Positions 7,978 through 18,528 of a stretch of 64,000 nt of DNA are shown here, one piece after another (the first letter of the stretch is position 1; every line of letters starts with the position of its first letter). A program made the translations under genes and the position numbers. Under the pieces are notes generated by a model, which had not been told where the DNA came from, did not search any database, and saw nothing but the letters and a program-made list of their open reading frames with translations. Source of the DNA: Nocardioides panacis (GTDB taxonomy: Bacteria; Actinomycetota; Actinomycetes; Propionibacteriales; Nocardioidaceae); NCBI RefSeq assembly GCF_019039255.1, contig NZ_CP077062.1, forward strand, positions 1,860,001 to 1,924,000, in the 5' to 3' direction.

Positions 7978-8703
7978 ATGCGCTCGGAGGACGACGCCCG
8001 GAACGGTCGTTTCGACGCGCTCTTCGCCGAGGCGGCACCCCTGGTGTCGGCCCAGCGGGGCCGCCGCGACAGCTCGCCCCGCCCCCGGGGTCGGTGGCCG
8101 GCGTCCGTCATGTGTCGTCCGCCGGCCGCCACCGCGGAGGTCCTGGAGTCCTGGATGTGGCAGGCGCTCGACCGGGCCGGCGCCGGCCACTACCGGACCG
8201 GCCTGGCCGGCTGCTCGCACCTGACGGTCCGGGCCCTTGAGCCCCGGTGCGAGGGACGCACCGGGTCCGACCCGGTGGCACTCGGCTGGCGTCGGGCCCT
8301 GTCCCGGGCCGCCGCCACCACGGCTCCCCTGCGCTTCGAGCTCACCGGCGTGACCCTGGCGGCCGGGTCCGTCATGGCGCAGCTGGAGCCGGTCGACGCC
8401 GCCCCGTGGCTGTTCATGGCCGAGCTCGCGCAGGCCCTCGGCCCGCTCGCGTCCCACGAGCACGGTCGGGACATCTGGTACGTCAACCTGGTCCACTTCA
8501 CCGGACCGATCGCCGACCCCGGGGGGCTCGTCGAGTGGGTGGCCGGCCACCGGAGCGTCCCGCCGGTCCGGTTCGCGGTTCCCGACGTCGAGCTCGTGAC
8601 GTTCGACCTCGCCCCGGACGGGGTCCCGGCGATCGTGCCGCAGACGCTGGCACGGGAGGTCTTCGGCGCGGCTGCCCGGCCGGCGCGACCGTCGTGCTCG
8701 TGA
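7978..8703 (+). CDS. 2H phosphoesterase / 2'-5' RNA ligase-like protein
   Basis: The 241-residue protein has two H-x-T motifs spaced as in the 2H phosphoesterase superfamily: HLTVRAL (His81, Thr83) and VHFTGP (His173, Thr175). Such proteins hydrolyse cyclic phosphates or ligate RNA ends; the reaction here is unknown. The first 50 residues are Arg-rich and probably disordered. A TACCCT -10 element ends six bases before the ATG, mirrored by that of the divergent HIT gene. Family assignment rests on the paired motifs rather than overall similarity, so confidence is moderate. Confidence 0.65.
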   Translation: MRSEDDARNGRFDALFAEAAPLVSAQRGRRDSSPRPRGRWPASVMCRPPAATAEVLESWMWQALDRAGAGHYRTGLAGCSHLTVRALEPRCEGRTGSDPVALGWRRALSRAAATTAPLRFELTGVTLAAGSVMAQLEPVDAAPWLFMAELAQALGPLASHEHGRDIWYVNLVHFTGPIADPGGLVEWVAGHRSVPPVRFAVPDVELVTFDLAPDGVPAIVPQTLAREVFGAAARPARPSCS

Positions 8704-8808
8704 CGCAATGTTCCTGCCCTTCGTGCGGAGGGAGGACCTTCGTCACTTCGTGCCGGCCGGGCACCCGTCCCAGAATGAAGGGGCCGACGGAGTCTGGAGG
8801 AGGACGCG

Positions 8809-9369
8809 ATGAGCCGGGGCCCACTACCCAGGACCACCGCGTGGCGCGGGGTAGCCCGCTGCGTCGTCACCAGCCTGGCGATGCTGGGGCGGCGGGAGGT
8901 CCACCAGCCCCTCGGGAACGTCGGTCGGGTGGTCTGGTTCGCCGACGGCACCGCCGGCCGGGTCTACCGCGAGACTGCAGTGGACCGGGCACCGGAGTCC
9001 CCGTGCTTCCTGGTCGTCTCGTTCCGGCTCCGGTGGGTGCACGGACGCGGCCACGAGTGGTTCAGGCGGGAGAGCATCCTCAACACCCCGCTCTTCGTGG
9101 GGTTCCCCGGGTTCGTCTCCAAGCTGTGGCTCGCGCACGACAGCCACGGCACCTACCGCGGTCTCTACGACTGGGACGGCTCGGAGCGGGCCGAGCGGTA
9201 CGTCCGGTCCCTGTGGCGGGTGCTGGAGCTGGTCAGCGTGCCGGGATCCATCGACTACCGGGTGCTCCCAGGGCTCCGGCGTGACCGGGTGCTCGCGGAC
9301 CTGGACGGGCTCGACCGCTACGCACCGGCAGAGACCGAGGCGTGGTGGCGCGTGGTCGCCGCGGCGTGA
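8809..9369 (+). CDS. Hypothetical protein (186 aa) coupled to a FAD monooxygenase
   Basis: I do not recognise a named family. The protein has no clear signal or membrane segment. It has a beta-strand-rich, aromatic-rich middle (CFLVVSFRLRWVHGRGHEW, then YRGLYDWDGSERAERYVRSL). The second stretch recalls small ferredoxin-like alpha/beta-barrel proteins of the YdhR or ABM type, but this is weak. An AGGAGG ribosome-binding site precedes the ATG. Its stop codon overlaps the GTG start of the FAD monooxygenase (GTGA), so the two are translationally coupled and probably work together. Confidence 0.6.
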   Translation: MSRGPLPRTTAWRGVARCVVTSLAMLGRREVHQPLGNVGRVVWFADGTAGRVYRETAVDRAPESPCFLVVSFRLRWVHGRGHEWFRRESILNTPLFVGFPGFVSKLWLAHDSHGTYRGLYDWDGSERAERYVRSLWRVLELVSVPGSIDYRVLPGLRRDRVLADLDGLDRYAPAETEAWWRVVAAA

Positions 9370-10902
9370 CCAACCGGCCGGACGTGCTGGTCGTGGGCGC
9401 CGGGCCCACGGGGCTGACCACCGCCCTCCAGGCCCACGACCACGGCGCGACGGTGCGCGTCGTCGAGCGCCGGCCGGAGGCGTTCCGCCCGTCCCGGGCG
9501 ATGATCATGCATCCGCGGACCCTGGAGAGCCTGCGCCCGCTGGGTGTGACGGACCGCCTGCTCGACCGGGCCGACCGGGCGCCGCTGGCCGAGCTGCACA
9601 TCGGCCGCCGACAGGTCCTGGCGCAGCTCGGCGAGGTCGGACTGCACGACACCGCCTTCCCGCACCTCACCCTGCTCCCCCAGGCGTACGTCGAGGAGGT
9701 GCTCGCCGACGCGCTCGCCCACCGCGGGGTCCGCATCGAGCGGGGGGTCGAGGTCGTCGACGCCTCCGCGGACGACGACGCGGCGCACGCGACCCTGCGG
9801 AGCGCGGACCGGGTCGAGGAGACCGCCTGCCGGTTCCTGGCGGGCTGCGACGGCCCGGCGAGCGCCGTACGCACGGAGGCGGGGATCGCCTGGCGAGGTG
9901 CCGGGTACACCGAGGAGGTCGTGCTCGCCGACCTCGAGCTGGACGGGCACCTGGCGCCGGGGGTGCTGCACGTGGGGGTCGGCCGGGCCGGGCTGGTGTT
10001 CCTGTTCGCCCTGGGCGAGTGCGCGACCTGGCGGCTCCTGGCCACCCGTCCCGCGCACGACGACGGCGGGGCGTTCGGGCAGCCGGGTGCGGAGGTGCCG
10101 GTGGCAGACGTGCAGGACGTCCTGGACGCGACGGCGCTCGACGTCACGGTCGGCGAGCTGCGCTGGTCCGCGCGGGTGCGGCTCCAGCACCGGCTCGCCG
10201 ACACCTTCCGACGCGGACGGCTCTTCCTGGCCGGCGACGCCGCGCACGCGCACTCCCCCCGCCGCGGCGCAGGGCATGAACGCCGGGATCCTGGACGCCG
10301 TGAACCTGGGGTGGAAGCTGGCCTTCGCCGGTCCGAGCGGCCCGTGCAACGACCTGCTGGCCTCCTACGGCGCGGAGCGCCGACCGGTGGCGCGCCAGGT
10401 GCTCGCCCTGACTCACCTGGTGTTCTTCGCCGAGGCGTCGGCGAACCCGCTGTCGGCGTACCTGCGGGGCACGCTGCTGCCCCTGGCCGCTCCTGTCCTG
10501 CCGGCGCTCGTGCGCCAACGGCGGCTGATGGCCCAGGTGGTCCGGCTGCTGTCCCAGGGATGGGTGCACTACCGCAGCAGCCCGCTGTCGGTCACCGGCA
10601 CCCCGCCCGGCGACGGGCCACGCCCGGGTGACCGGCTCCCCGACCAGGAGGTGACCCACGACCTGGGGAAGCTGCGCCTGCACGAGCTGACCGCCCGGCC
10701 CGGCGTGCACGTGCTGCTCCAGCGGGACGCGCTGCCGGTGGACCGTCTGCGCCTGGGTGCCCTCGTGTCGGTCCACCGGATCAGCAGCTGGCCGGGGCGG
10801 GGTCTCCTGGCCGTGCGCCCGGACGGTCACGTCGGCTACCGGTGCGGCGACGCCGACCCAGAGCAGCTGCGTGCCTGGCTGCGGCTGCTGCGGCCCCGCT
10901 AG
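9366..10902 (+). CDS. FAD-dependent aromatic-type monooxygenase, frameshifted in sequence
   Basis: This is a class A flavin monooxygenase of the PheA/UbiH type, 511 residues when repaired. It has the N-terminal FAD-binding motif VLVVGAGPTGLTTALQA, the central DG motif (FLAGCDGPASAVR), and GRLFLAGDAAHAHSP followed by GMNAGILDAVNLGWKLA. The last two motifs are in different frames: a run of six C at 10255-10260 is one base too long. Removing one C joins them and makes the length divisible by three. The GTG start overlaps the previous gene's stop. The substrate is unknown; phenols or polyketides are common for the family. A sequencing error is more likely than a true lesion because similar shifts recur in this window. 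Confidence 0.82.
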
Positions 10903-11231
10903 CGCGCCTTGCCGACCGTCAGCAGGACCACGGAGTCCTCGACCGCCTCGAGGGAGTGCGGGGAGGGCGGGATGAACATCAGGTCCCCGGGGGACCCGTT
11001 CCACCGGTTCTCTGCGACCACGAGGGTGACCCGGCCGTGGAGCACCTGCAGGGTGGCCTCGCCCGGGCTCTCGTGCTCGTCGAGGTTGCTGCCGGCCCGG
11101 AGCGCGATCAGGGTCTGACGCAGGACGTGCTCGTGCCCGCCGTACAGCGTGTGGGCGCTGCGGCCGCTGGACGCCGTCATCGCCTTCTCCAGGTGCTGGC
11201 GGACCAGGGCGGTCAGGGACTCCTTCTGCAT
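10899..11231 (-). CDS. Small cupin-domain protein
   Basis: This 110-residue single-domain cupin has the typical core LDEHESPGEATLQVLHGRVTL followed by GDLMFIPPSPHSLEAVEDSVVLLT. The first cupin motif keeps one His and several Glu, so it may bind a metal. The ATG at 11231 has a GGAGGAG ribosome-binding site and overlaps the end of the hemerythrin gene by 19 bases, making it the last gene of the nar operon. Such cupins often accompany hemerythrin or nitrate-respiration genes as presumed sensors or protective proteins, but this is inference. Its stop overlaps that of the convergent monooxygenase in a shared CTAG. Confidence 0.75.
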   Translation of the reverse strand: MQKESLTALVRQHLEKAMTASSGRSAHTLYGGHEHVLRQTLIALRAGSNLDEHESPGEATLQVLHGRVTLVVAENRWNGSPGDLMFIPPSPHSLEAVEDSVVLLTVGKAR

Positions 11232-11755
11232 GTGCTCTCCTCCTCGTGGAGTGGCGCCGGTTCCTCCGCTGGATCGAGCAGGAAGCTCGGGGACGCGCTG
11301 TGTGCCTCGTCGACCAGGGCCCAACCGCTCGCCCCGAGGGTGATCACGGAGACCGGGAAGATCCCGAGGTCCTCGCGCTCGACGTGGACTGCCAGGTCGT
11401 CGAGCAGCCGGAACACCTGCGCCTCGAAGTCTGCGGAGCCGGTCTCGAGGCCGGCGATCACCGCCGCGAAGTCGCGGTGCTCGCCCTCGAGCGCCTCCAC
11501 CTCGTCGACGAACTCGCCGGCCGCGCGCATCGCCCGGAACACCCCGTCCTCCTCCCGCCGCACGTGCCGTTCGAGGTGCGCGACGAGCCCGGCCAGGCGC
11601 GCCATCGCGTCCGCGGGCTTCCCGACGCCCACGTCCTGGCGCACGTGGTCGGCCTGGTCGACGAGGGCGGAGTGCTCGTCCATCAGCTCGGCGATCGCCG
11701 GCACCCCTCGACAGCCGCAGTACTCACACACCTCAGCCCACCCGGTCCCAGCCAC
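11213..11755 (-). CDS. Hemerythrin-domain protein at the end of the nar operon
   Basis: The 180-residue protein has a hemerythrin-like four-helix bundle with candidate diiron ligands in DEHSALVDQ, HLERHVRREEDGVF, EHRDF and HVEREDLGIF. An N-terminal CEYCGC cluster could bind metal or be redox-active. Hemerythrins bind oxygen or nitric oxide and some help repair iron centres, which fits a gene that overlaps the end of narI by 23 bases. It probably senses or scavenges NO or oxygen around nitrate reductase; this is an inference from context. Confidence 0.82.
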   Translation of the reverse strand: MAGTGWAEVCEYCGCRGVPAIAELMDEHSALVDQADHVRQDVGVGKPADAMARLAGLVAHLERHVRREEDGVFRAMRAAGEFVDEVEALEGEHRDFAAVIAGLETGSADFEAQVFRLLDDLAVHVEREDLGIFPVSVITLGASGWALVDEAHSASPSFLLDPAEEPAPLHEEESTCRRSP

Positions 11756-12461
11756 GACGGGGCCGATGGCTGCCGAGCTGGACGTCGTCGCGGCTGCGGT
11801 AGACGATGTAGGGCCGCGTCAGGTAGCCCACCGGCGCGCTGAACACGTGCACAAGACGGGTGAACGGCCAGACCGCGAAGAGCCCGAAGGCGACCAGCGC
11901 GTGCAGCTGGAAGCCCAGCGGCGCGTCCGCCATCAGCGACGCGTCCGGCTGGAACGCGAGGAACGAGCGGAACCAGACCGAGACGCCCTCGCGGTAGTCG
12001 TACTCACCGCCGACCGTCAGGATCGAGCCCATGACGGTGTTCCACATGCCCAGCACGATCACCACCGCCAGAAAGGCGTACATCACCTTGTCCATCACGG
12101 TGGTCGCCGAGAACACCGGGCCGACCGTGCGGCGGCGGTAGAGCAGGATGACCATCCCGACGACCGCCATCGCGCCCGCCGGGAGACCGCCCGCCACGGC
12201 CAGCACGTGGTAGGTGTGCTCGCTGATGCCGACCGCGTCGGTCCACGACTCCGGCACCAGCAGGCCGATGACGTGGCCGCCCACGACGCCGAGCATCCCG
12301 AAGTGGAACAGGGGGCTGCCGATGCGCAGCAACCGGTTCTCGTAGAGCTGGCTGGACCGGGTGGTCCAGCCGAACTTGTCGTAGCGGTAGCGCCACACGT
12401 GCCCAACGACGAAGGTGGTCAGGCAGACGTAGGGAACCACGACGAAGAGGAACTCGGTCAT
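11733..12461 (-). CDS. narI: Respiratory nitrate reductase gamma subunit (cytochrome b)
   Basis: This 242-residue membrane cytochrome b takes electrons from menaquinol and passes them to NarH. Five hydrophobic helices are visible, and His residues suitable for two haems lie in GSPLFHFGMLGVVGGHVIGLL and in the C-terminal half (LGFQLHALVAFGLF, TRLVHVFSAP). The ATG overlaps the narJ stop region. The C-terminal tail is basic and cytoplasmic. Length and order (G-H-J-I) are canonical. Confidence 0.94.
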   Translation of the reverse strand: MTEFLFVVVPYVCLTTFVVGHVWRYRYDKFGWTTRSSQLYENRLLRIGSPLFHFGMLGVVGGHVIGLLVPESWTDAVGISEHTYHVLAVAGGLPAGAMAVVGMVILLYRRRTVGPVFSATTVMDKVMYAFLAVVIVLGMWNTVMGSILTVGGEYDYREGVSVWFRSFLAFQPDASLMADAPLGFQLHALVAFGLFAVWPFTRLVHVFSAPVGYLTRPYIVYRSRDDVQLGSHRPRRGWDRVG

Positions 12462-13153
12462 CGGCGGGCTCCCGGGAAGGACGGCGTCGGCAGGAGGGTC
12501 GTCCCCGAGGCGGACCCGGGGCTGAACTGCGGGGCCGCGAACGGCGCCAGTCCCACCTCCTCCTCGGGCGGACCCTCGGCGGCGAGACGGCGTACGGCGT
12601 CCCGCTCGTCGCCGCGCAGGGGAGGCAGGGTCGAGGTGACGGCGTCGATCAGGCCCGCCCAGGGAGAGGACAGGTCGGCGAGCGAGACACGCAGCAGCTC
12701 GAGCCCGGCCCGATGGTCGAGCATCAGGCTGCGGCCCCGCTCCTGGTCGACGGTGGCAGCGAACTCCAGCACCACGCACAGGTGGTCGGGCAGCTCCGAG
12801 TCGTCGAGCTCGTAGCCGACGCCGAGGTAGGTCTGCTTGAACCGCAGCAGGGCCATCCCCCGTTTGCGGGTGTCCCCGTGCGCGAAGTAAGTCAGGAACA
12901 GGTTGCACCGGCGCCGGTTGTCGAACGTCTCGACGTACTCGGCCTGCAGCGCCGGAAGGGACGCCTGCTCCAGGTGGTCCGCGAAGCCGCGGATCTTGTC
13001 CCCGATCGGCACCGGCAGCTGCTGCGACGCGGCCCGGATGACGTCGAGGCGCGCCAGCATCTCGGCGTCGGGGTAGTCGAGCAGCAGCGACACCGACTGC
13101 CAGGCGATCGTCAGCTGGTGCGGCGCGAGGCCGGCCCTGGGTCGTCGGCTCAC
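12458..13153 (-). CDS. narJ: Nitrate reductase assembly chaperone
   Basis: NarJ binds apo-NarG and assists molybdenum-cofactor and Fe-S insertion before membrane attachment. This 231-residue protein has the helical TorD-like core, with SVSLLLDYPDAEMLARLD near the N-terminus and AEYVETFDNRRRCNLFLTYFAHGDTRKRG in the middle, typical of NarJ. The GTG start overlaps the narH stop in GTGA, implying translational coupling. The C-terminal 40 residues are Pro/Gly-rich and probably disordered. Confidence 0.93.
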   Translation of the reverse strand: MSRRPRAGLAPHQLTIAWQSVSLLLDYPDAEMLARLDVIRAASQQLPVPIGDKIRGFADHLEQASLPALQAEYVETFDNRRRCNLFLTYFAHGDTRKRGMALLRFKQTYLGVGYELDDSELPDHLCVVLEFAATVDQERGRSLMLDHRAGLELLRVSLADLSSPWAGLIDAVTSTLPPLRGDERDAVRRLAAEGPPEEEVGLAPFAAPQFSPGSASGTTLLPTPSFPGARR

Positions 13154-14799
13154 GGCTCCGTCCCCTTCGGCGGGAACAGTCCTGGGGGTGAGCCCTTGCC
13201 GTCCCAGTTGAGGAGGTTGACCCGCGCGCTCTTGTCGGCGGGCGAGACGAGCGTGTCGGCCGTCTGCCGGTCCTGGAGCATCTGGAAGTTCTCGACCGCG
13301 ATAGGGGTCGGCACACCGGAGCCCTCGCCGAACAGGTCGTGCTGCCCGCCGCCGTAGTCCGAGACGGCACACTCGGTCGCCAGCTCCTCCAGGGCGTGGG
13401 CCTGCTCGGCGTGGGCCGGCGGGATCACGTAGCGCTCGTCGTACTTGGCGATGGCGAGCAGGCGGTACATGTCGTACATGTCCTCCTCGCTCATCCCGAC
13501 CGCCGCCGGGATCGAGCCGTCGGGCTCGCGGCCCAGGTTGATGTCGCGCATGTAGCAACGCATGGCGGCGAGCTTCTTGAGCACGGCGTCGACCGGCGCC
13601 ACGTCGCCCGCGGTGAACAGCTGGGCGAGGTACTCGACCGGGATCCGCAGCGCGTCGATCGCGGCGAACAGGTTGCCCTTGTCCTCGGCATCCTCCCCCG
13701 TCTCCTGCACCACGTCGACCACGGGCGAGAGCGGCGGGATGTACCAGACCATCGGCATCGTGCGGTACTCCGGGTGCAGCGGCAGAGCCACCTTGTAGGT
13801 GTTGATCAGCGCGTAGATCGGGGAGCGCTGCGCGGCCTCGACCCAGTCCCGGGCAATGCCCGCCCTCTCGGCCTCGCGCACGACGTCGGGGTCGAACGGG
13901 TCCAGGAAGACGTCCCGCTGCGCCTCGTACAGGCCCTGGTCGTCCTCCGTCGACGCCGCCTCGAGCACCTTGTCCGCGTCGTACAGCATCAGGCCGATGT
14001 AGCGCAGCCGCCCCACGCAGGTCTCCGAGCAGACCGTCGGCAGGCCGACCTCGATCCGCGGGAAGCAGAACGTGCACTTCTCGGCCTTGCCGGTCTTGTG
14101 GTTGAAGTAGATCTTCTTGTACGGGCAGCCCGACACGCACATCCGCCAGCCGCGGCACTTGTCCTGGTCGACCAGGACGATGCCGTCCTCCTCGCGCTTG
14201 TAGATCGCACCACTAGGGCAGGACGCCGCGCACGACGGGTTCAGGCAGTGCTCGCAGATCCGCGGCAGGTAGAACATGAAGGTCTGCTCGAACTCGAACT
14301 GCACCCTGTCGCCGATCTTCTTCAGCATCGGGTCGAGGTGCGCGGTGGCGGTGGACCCGCCGAGGTCGTCGTCCCAGTTGGCCGACCACTCGATCTTCAG
14401 GTCCTTGCCCGAGATCAGCGACTTCGGACGGGCGACCGGCGTGTGCTCCTGGGCCGGGGCGTCGGTGAGCGTGGCGTAGTCGTAGGTCCATGGCTCGTAG
14501 TACTCCGCGATCGAGGGCAGCTTGGGGTTGGAGAAGATCGTGAGGAGCTTCTTGAACCGCCCGCCGCCCTTGAGGGTCAGCCGGCCGCGGTGGTTCAGCT
14601 CCCAGCCGCCCTTCCACTTCTCCTGGTCCTCGTAGGTCCGGGGGTAGCCGAGTCCGGGCCTGGTCTCGACGTTGTTGAACCAGATGTACTCGGTGCCCGT
14701 GCGGTTGGTCCACGCCTGCTTGCAGGTCACCGAGCAGGTGTGGCACCCGATGCACTTGTCGAGGTTCATGACCATCGCCATCTGTGCCATGACCCTCAT
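13150..14799 (-). CDS. narH: Respiratory nitrate reductase beta subunit (Fe-S)
   Basis: This 549-residue electron-transfer subunit carries four Fe-S clusters between NarI haems and NarG. Four Cys groups are visible: NLDKCIGCHTCSVTCKQ, CEHCLNPSCAASCPSGA, CRGWRMCVSGCPYKK (Trp replacing one Cys, as in the usual 3Fe-4S centre), and KCTFCFPRIEVGLPTVCSETC. The ATG at 14799 overlaps the narG stop (TGATG). A second in-frame ATG nine bases later is also possible. Confidence 0.95.
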   Translation of the reverse strand: MRVMAQMAMVMNLDKCIGCHTCSVTCKQAWTNRTGTEYIWFNNVETRPGLGYPRTYEDQEKWKGGWELNHRGRLTLKGGGRFKKLLTIFSNPKLPSIAEYYEPWTYDYATLTDAPAQEHTPVARPKSLISGKDLKIEWSANWDDDLGGSTATAHLDPMLKKIGDRVQFEFEQTFMFYLPRICEHCLNPSCAASCPSGAIYKREEDGIVLVDQDKCRGWRMCVSGCPYKKIYFNHKTGKAEKCTFCFPRIEVGLPTVCSETCVGRLRYIGLMLYDADKVLEAASTEDDQGLYEAQRDVFLDPFDPDVVREAERAGIARDWVEAAQRSPIYALINTYKVALPLHPEYRTMPMVWYIPPLSPVVDVVQETGEDAEDKGNLFAAIDALRIPVEYLAQLFTAGDVAPVDAVLKKLAAMRCYMRDINLGREPDGSIPAAVGMSEEDMYDMYRLLAIAKYDERYVIPPAHAEQAHALEELATECAVSDYGGGQHDLFGEGSGVPTPIAVENFQMLQDRQTADTLVSPADKSARVNLLNWDGKGSPPGLFPPKGTEP

Positions 14800-17700
14800 C
14801 AGTACGTCACGTCCTGGCTGCGCTTGCGGATGACGGTGACCTCGTCGCGCTGGTTCCCGGTCGGGCCGAGGTAGTTGAACGCGTAGGTCAGCTGGGCGTA
14901 CCCGCCGATCAGGTGCGAGGGCTTCACCAGCAGCCGGGTCAACGAGTTGTGGATGCCGCCCCGCTTCCCCGAGGTCTCGGCGATCGGTACGTCGATCAGC
15001 CGGTCCTGGGCGTGGTACATGTACACCGTCCCCTCGGGCATCCGGTGGGACACGATGGCCCGCGCGACCACGACGCCGTTGCGGTTGACCGCCTCGATCC
15101 AGTCGTTGTCGACGATGCCGACCTTCGCGGCGTCCCGGTCGCTCATCCAGATGTTCTGACCACCGCGCGAGAGCGACAGCATGAAGAGGTTGTCCTGGTA
15201 CTCCGAGTGGATGGACCACTTGTTGTGCGGGGTCAGGTAGCGCACCGTCAGGCCCTCGACCTGGCCGGCCGTGCCGTCCGAGACGTTGCCCAGGGCGGGC
15301 TCGGCGAAGAGCGCCGCCATGTTGAGCGGTGGCCGGTAGACCGGCAGCCCCTCGCCGAGCTCGGTCATCCAGTCGTGGTCGAGGTAGAAGTGCATCCGGC
15401 CGGTCAGGGTGTGCCAGGGCTTCCTGCGCTCCACGTTGATGGTGAACGGCGAGTAGCGCCGGCCACCGGTCTCGGATCCCGACCACTCCGGCGAGGTGAT
15501 GACCGGGACGGGCGGCCCCTGGGTGTCGGCGAAGGTGATCTGCTTGCCCTGGTGCTCCTCGGCCAGGTCGGCCAGCCGGACGCCGGTGCGCTTCTCCAGG
15601 GTCTTGAAGCCCTGGGTGGCCAGGTGCCCGTTGGTGGTCCCGGACATCGCCAGGATCGCCTCGCAGACGTCGACGTCCCGCTTCAGCGACGGACGGCCGT
15701 CGGCCACGCCGCCGCGCACGGCGCCGTTCTTGGCGCGCAGGTAGTCGACCTGCGCGCCAAGCTCGAAGGTGACCCCCTTGGTCGTCGCGCCGAGAGAGTC
15801 CAGCAGCGGGCCGAGCGCGTTCATCTTCTCGGCCACCGCGCCGTAGTCGCGCTCGACCTCGACCAGCTTGGGCATGGTGACCCCCGGGACGGGCTCGCAC
15901 TCGCCCTGCTTCCAGTCGCGCACCACACCGTGCGGGTTGGCCATCGCGTCCGCGGTGTCGTGCGTGAGCGGCACCGCGACGACGTCGGTGCGGACACCGA
16001 GGTGGGTCGCGGCCAGCTCGCTGAACTTCTCCGCGATCGTCTGCCAGGCGTCCCAGTCGGTGCGGGTCTGCCAGGGCGGCGCGATGGCGGGGTTGAACGA
16101 GTGCACGAACGGGTGCATGTCTGTGGTGTTCAGGTCGTGCTTCTCGTACCAGGTCGCGGCCGGCAGGACGACGTCCGAGAAGATCGTGGTGCTGGTCTGC
16201 CGGAAGTCGATCGTCATCAGCAGGTCGAGCTTCCCCTCGGGCGCCCGGTCGTGCCACCTCACGTCGCGCGGCCGGCTGCCTTCCGGTGTCTCGGTGGCGC
16301 GCAGGGACGAGTCGGTGCCCAGCAGGTGCTTGAGGAAGTACTCGTTGCCCTTGCCCGAGGAGCCCAGCAGGTTGGCCCGCCAGATCGACAGGATGCGCGG
16401 GTAGTTGTTCGAGGCGTCCGGGTCCTCTCCGGCGAAGCCGAGGTCGCCGGACTTCAGCTGCTCGACGACGTACTCCCCCACCGGCTTGCCGGCCGCAGCC
16501 GCGTCGTCGCTCAGGTCGAGCGGGTTGCGGTCGAAGGTGGGGTACGACGGCATCCACCCCATGCGCGCGCTCTGGGCGATCACGTCGGCGGTGGACTTGC
16601 CGGCCAGCTGCCCGCTGCCGGTGGTCGCCGACAGGGTGTCCGCCCCGAACTGGTCGTAGCGGAACTGGTCGGTGTGGAGGTACCAGAACGCGGTCTGGAT
16701 CATGTTGCGCGGCGGCCGGTTCCAGTCCAGCGCGTTGGCGACCTGGGTGTAGCCGGTGAGCGGTCGCACCTTCTCCTGGCCGACGTAGTGCGCCCAGCCG
16801 CCGCCGTTGACGCCCTGGCAGCCGGTGAGGTTCGTGAGGGTGAGGAACGCCCGGTAGATCGTGTCGGAGTGGAACCAGTGGTTGGTGCCGGCCCCCATCA
16901 CGATCATCGAGCGCCCCCGCGACTCCTCGGCGTTGCGGGCGAACTCGCGGCCCACCCGGGCGGCCGTCGCGGCCGGCACACCGGTGATGGCCTCTTGCCA
17001 GGCCGGCGTGTACGGCGACTCCGCGTCGTCGTAGCCGGTCGCCCAGGCACCCGGCAGCCCGGGCCGGGCGACGCCGTACTGCGCCATCAGGAGGTCGAAG
17101 ACGGTGGTGACCAGGTGGCCGCCGACCCGACGCACGGGGACGCCGCGGGGCAGGTCGGCGGCGGCGCCGTCCGGCGTGTCGAAGCGCGGCATCCGGACGA
17201 CGACCGACTCGGTCGCGGTGTCGAGCAGGGACAGCACCGGGTCGACGTCGCCGAGCTCGAGGTTCCACTTCCCGACGCCCGCCTCGCCGTACCGATGACC
17301 CAGTGAGCCGTTGGGGACGACCGGGTCACCGGTGACCGAGTCGACGAGCACGGTCTTGAACGCGGCGTTCTCGTCGTCGGCGTGGTCGACGAGGTCGGCG
17401 GCGGTGAGGAACTTGCCGGCGGTGAAGGTGCCCTCCCCCGCCTCCTCGAGCCGGACCAGGTGGGGCAGGTCGGTGTAGCTCTTCACGTAGTCGGTGAAGT
17501 AGGGGGTCGACCGGTCGACGAAGAACTCCTTGAGCACGACGTGCCCCATCGCCATCGCCAGCGCGGCATCCGTTCCCGGCCGGGCCGGCAGCCACTCGTC
17601 GGCGAACTTCACGTTGTCGGCGTAGTCGGGGGGCGACCGCGATCACCTTCTGGCCGCGGTAGCGCGCCTCGGTCATCCAGTGCGCGTCGGGCGTGCGGGT

Positions 17701-18528
17701 GACGGGGAGGTTGGAGCCCCACATGATGAGGTACCCCGCGTTCCACCAGTCACCGGACTCGGGGACGTCGGTCTGGTCGCCGAACACCTGGGGCGAGGCA
17801 ACCGGCAGGTCGGCGTACCAGTCGTAGAAGCTCAGCATCGAGCCGCCGACCAGGTTCACGAACCGGGCACCGGAGGCGTGCGAGACCATCGACATCGCCG
17901 GGATGGGCGAGAAACCGGCCACCCGGTCGGGGCCGTACTTCTTGATCGTGTGGACGTGTGCCGCCGCGACGATCTCGCTGGCCTCCTCCCACGAGGCGCG
18001 GACCAGGCCGCCCTTGCCGCGGGCGGACTTGTAGGCCCGGGCGCGTTGCGGGTTCTCGACGATGTGCTCCCAGGCCCGGACCGGGTCACCGCCGTGCTGC
18101 GACTTGGCCTCGCGGAACATCTGGAGCAGGACGCCGCGCACGTAGGGATAGCGGACCCGCGTCGGGGAGTAGGTGTACCAGGAGAACGCCGCGCCCCGGG
18201 GACAGCCGCGGGGCTCGTACTCCGGGGAGTCCGGCCCGACGGACGGGTAGTCGGTCTGCTGGGTCTCCCAGGTGATGATCCCGTCCTTGACGTAGACCTT
18301 CCACGAGCACGAGCCGGTGCAGTTGACGCCGTGCGTGGAGCGGACCACCTTGTCGTGGCTCCAGCGATCGCGGTAGAAGTCGTCCGCCCCCCGACCACCG
18401 GCGTGCGAGAGCGTCCTCAGGTCCGCCGAGACGGTCCCCCGGGTGAAGAAGCGCCGGCTGCGCACCAGGGCGTCCGCGAGGGCGCCGTCCAGGCCGATGT
18501 CACGAGGAGGTCGTGCGGGGGCGGTCAC
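14799..18528 (-). CDS. narG: Respiratory nitrate reductase alpha subunit, frameshifted in sequence
   Basis: NarG is the molybdopterin-guanine-dinucleotide subunit that reduces nitrate to nitrite at the cytoplasmic face. The N-terminal part has the FS0 cluster motif HGVNCTGSCSWKVYVKDG with PRGCPRG, and SFYDWYADLP with the Asp expected to ligate Mo. The remainder is in another frame from residue ~300 because a G run at 17628-17633 is one base too long. Correcting it joins ...RYRGQKVIAV to PDYADNVKFADEWLPARPG and gives 1242 residues, a normal NarG length. The GTG start overlaps the narK stop (GTGA). The lesion is probably a consensus error, since the rest of the operon is intact. Confidence 0.9.

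Noticed and set aside
9366-10902. Programmed frameshifting as an explanation for the C/G-run shifts
   Set aside because: The same type of shift occurs in many unrelated families not known to use frameshifting, with no shared slippery heptamer or downstream pseudoknot evident. Homopolymer error is simpler.
14913-17306. Very long plus-strand open frame opposite narG
   Set aside because: High-GC third positions create long antisense frames. The minus strand has unmistakable NarG motifs, and the plus translation is low-complexity Arg/Gly/Val-rich sequence. The same reasoning excludes long antisense frames at 1784-3793, 6049-8550 and 22506-26123.
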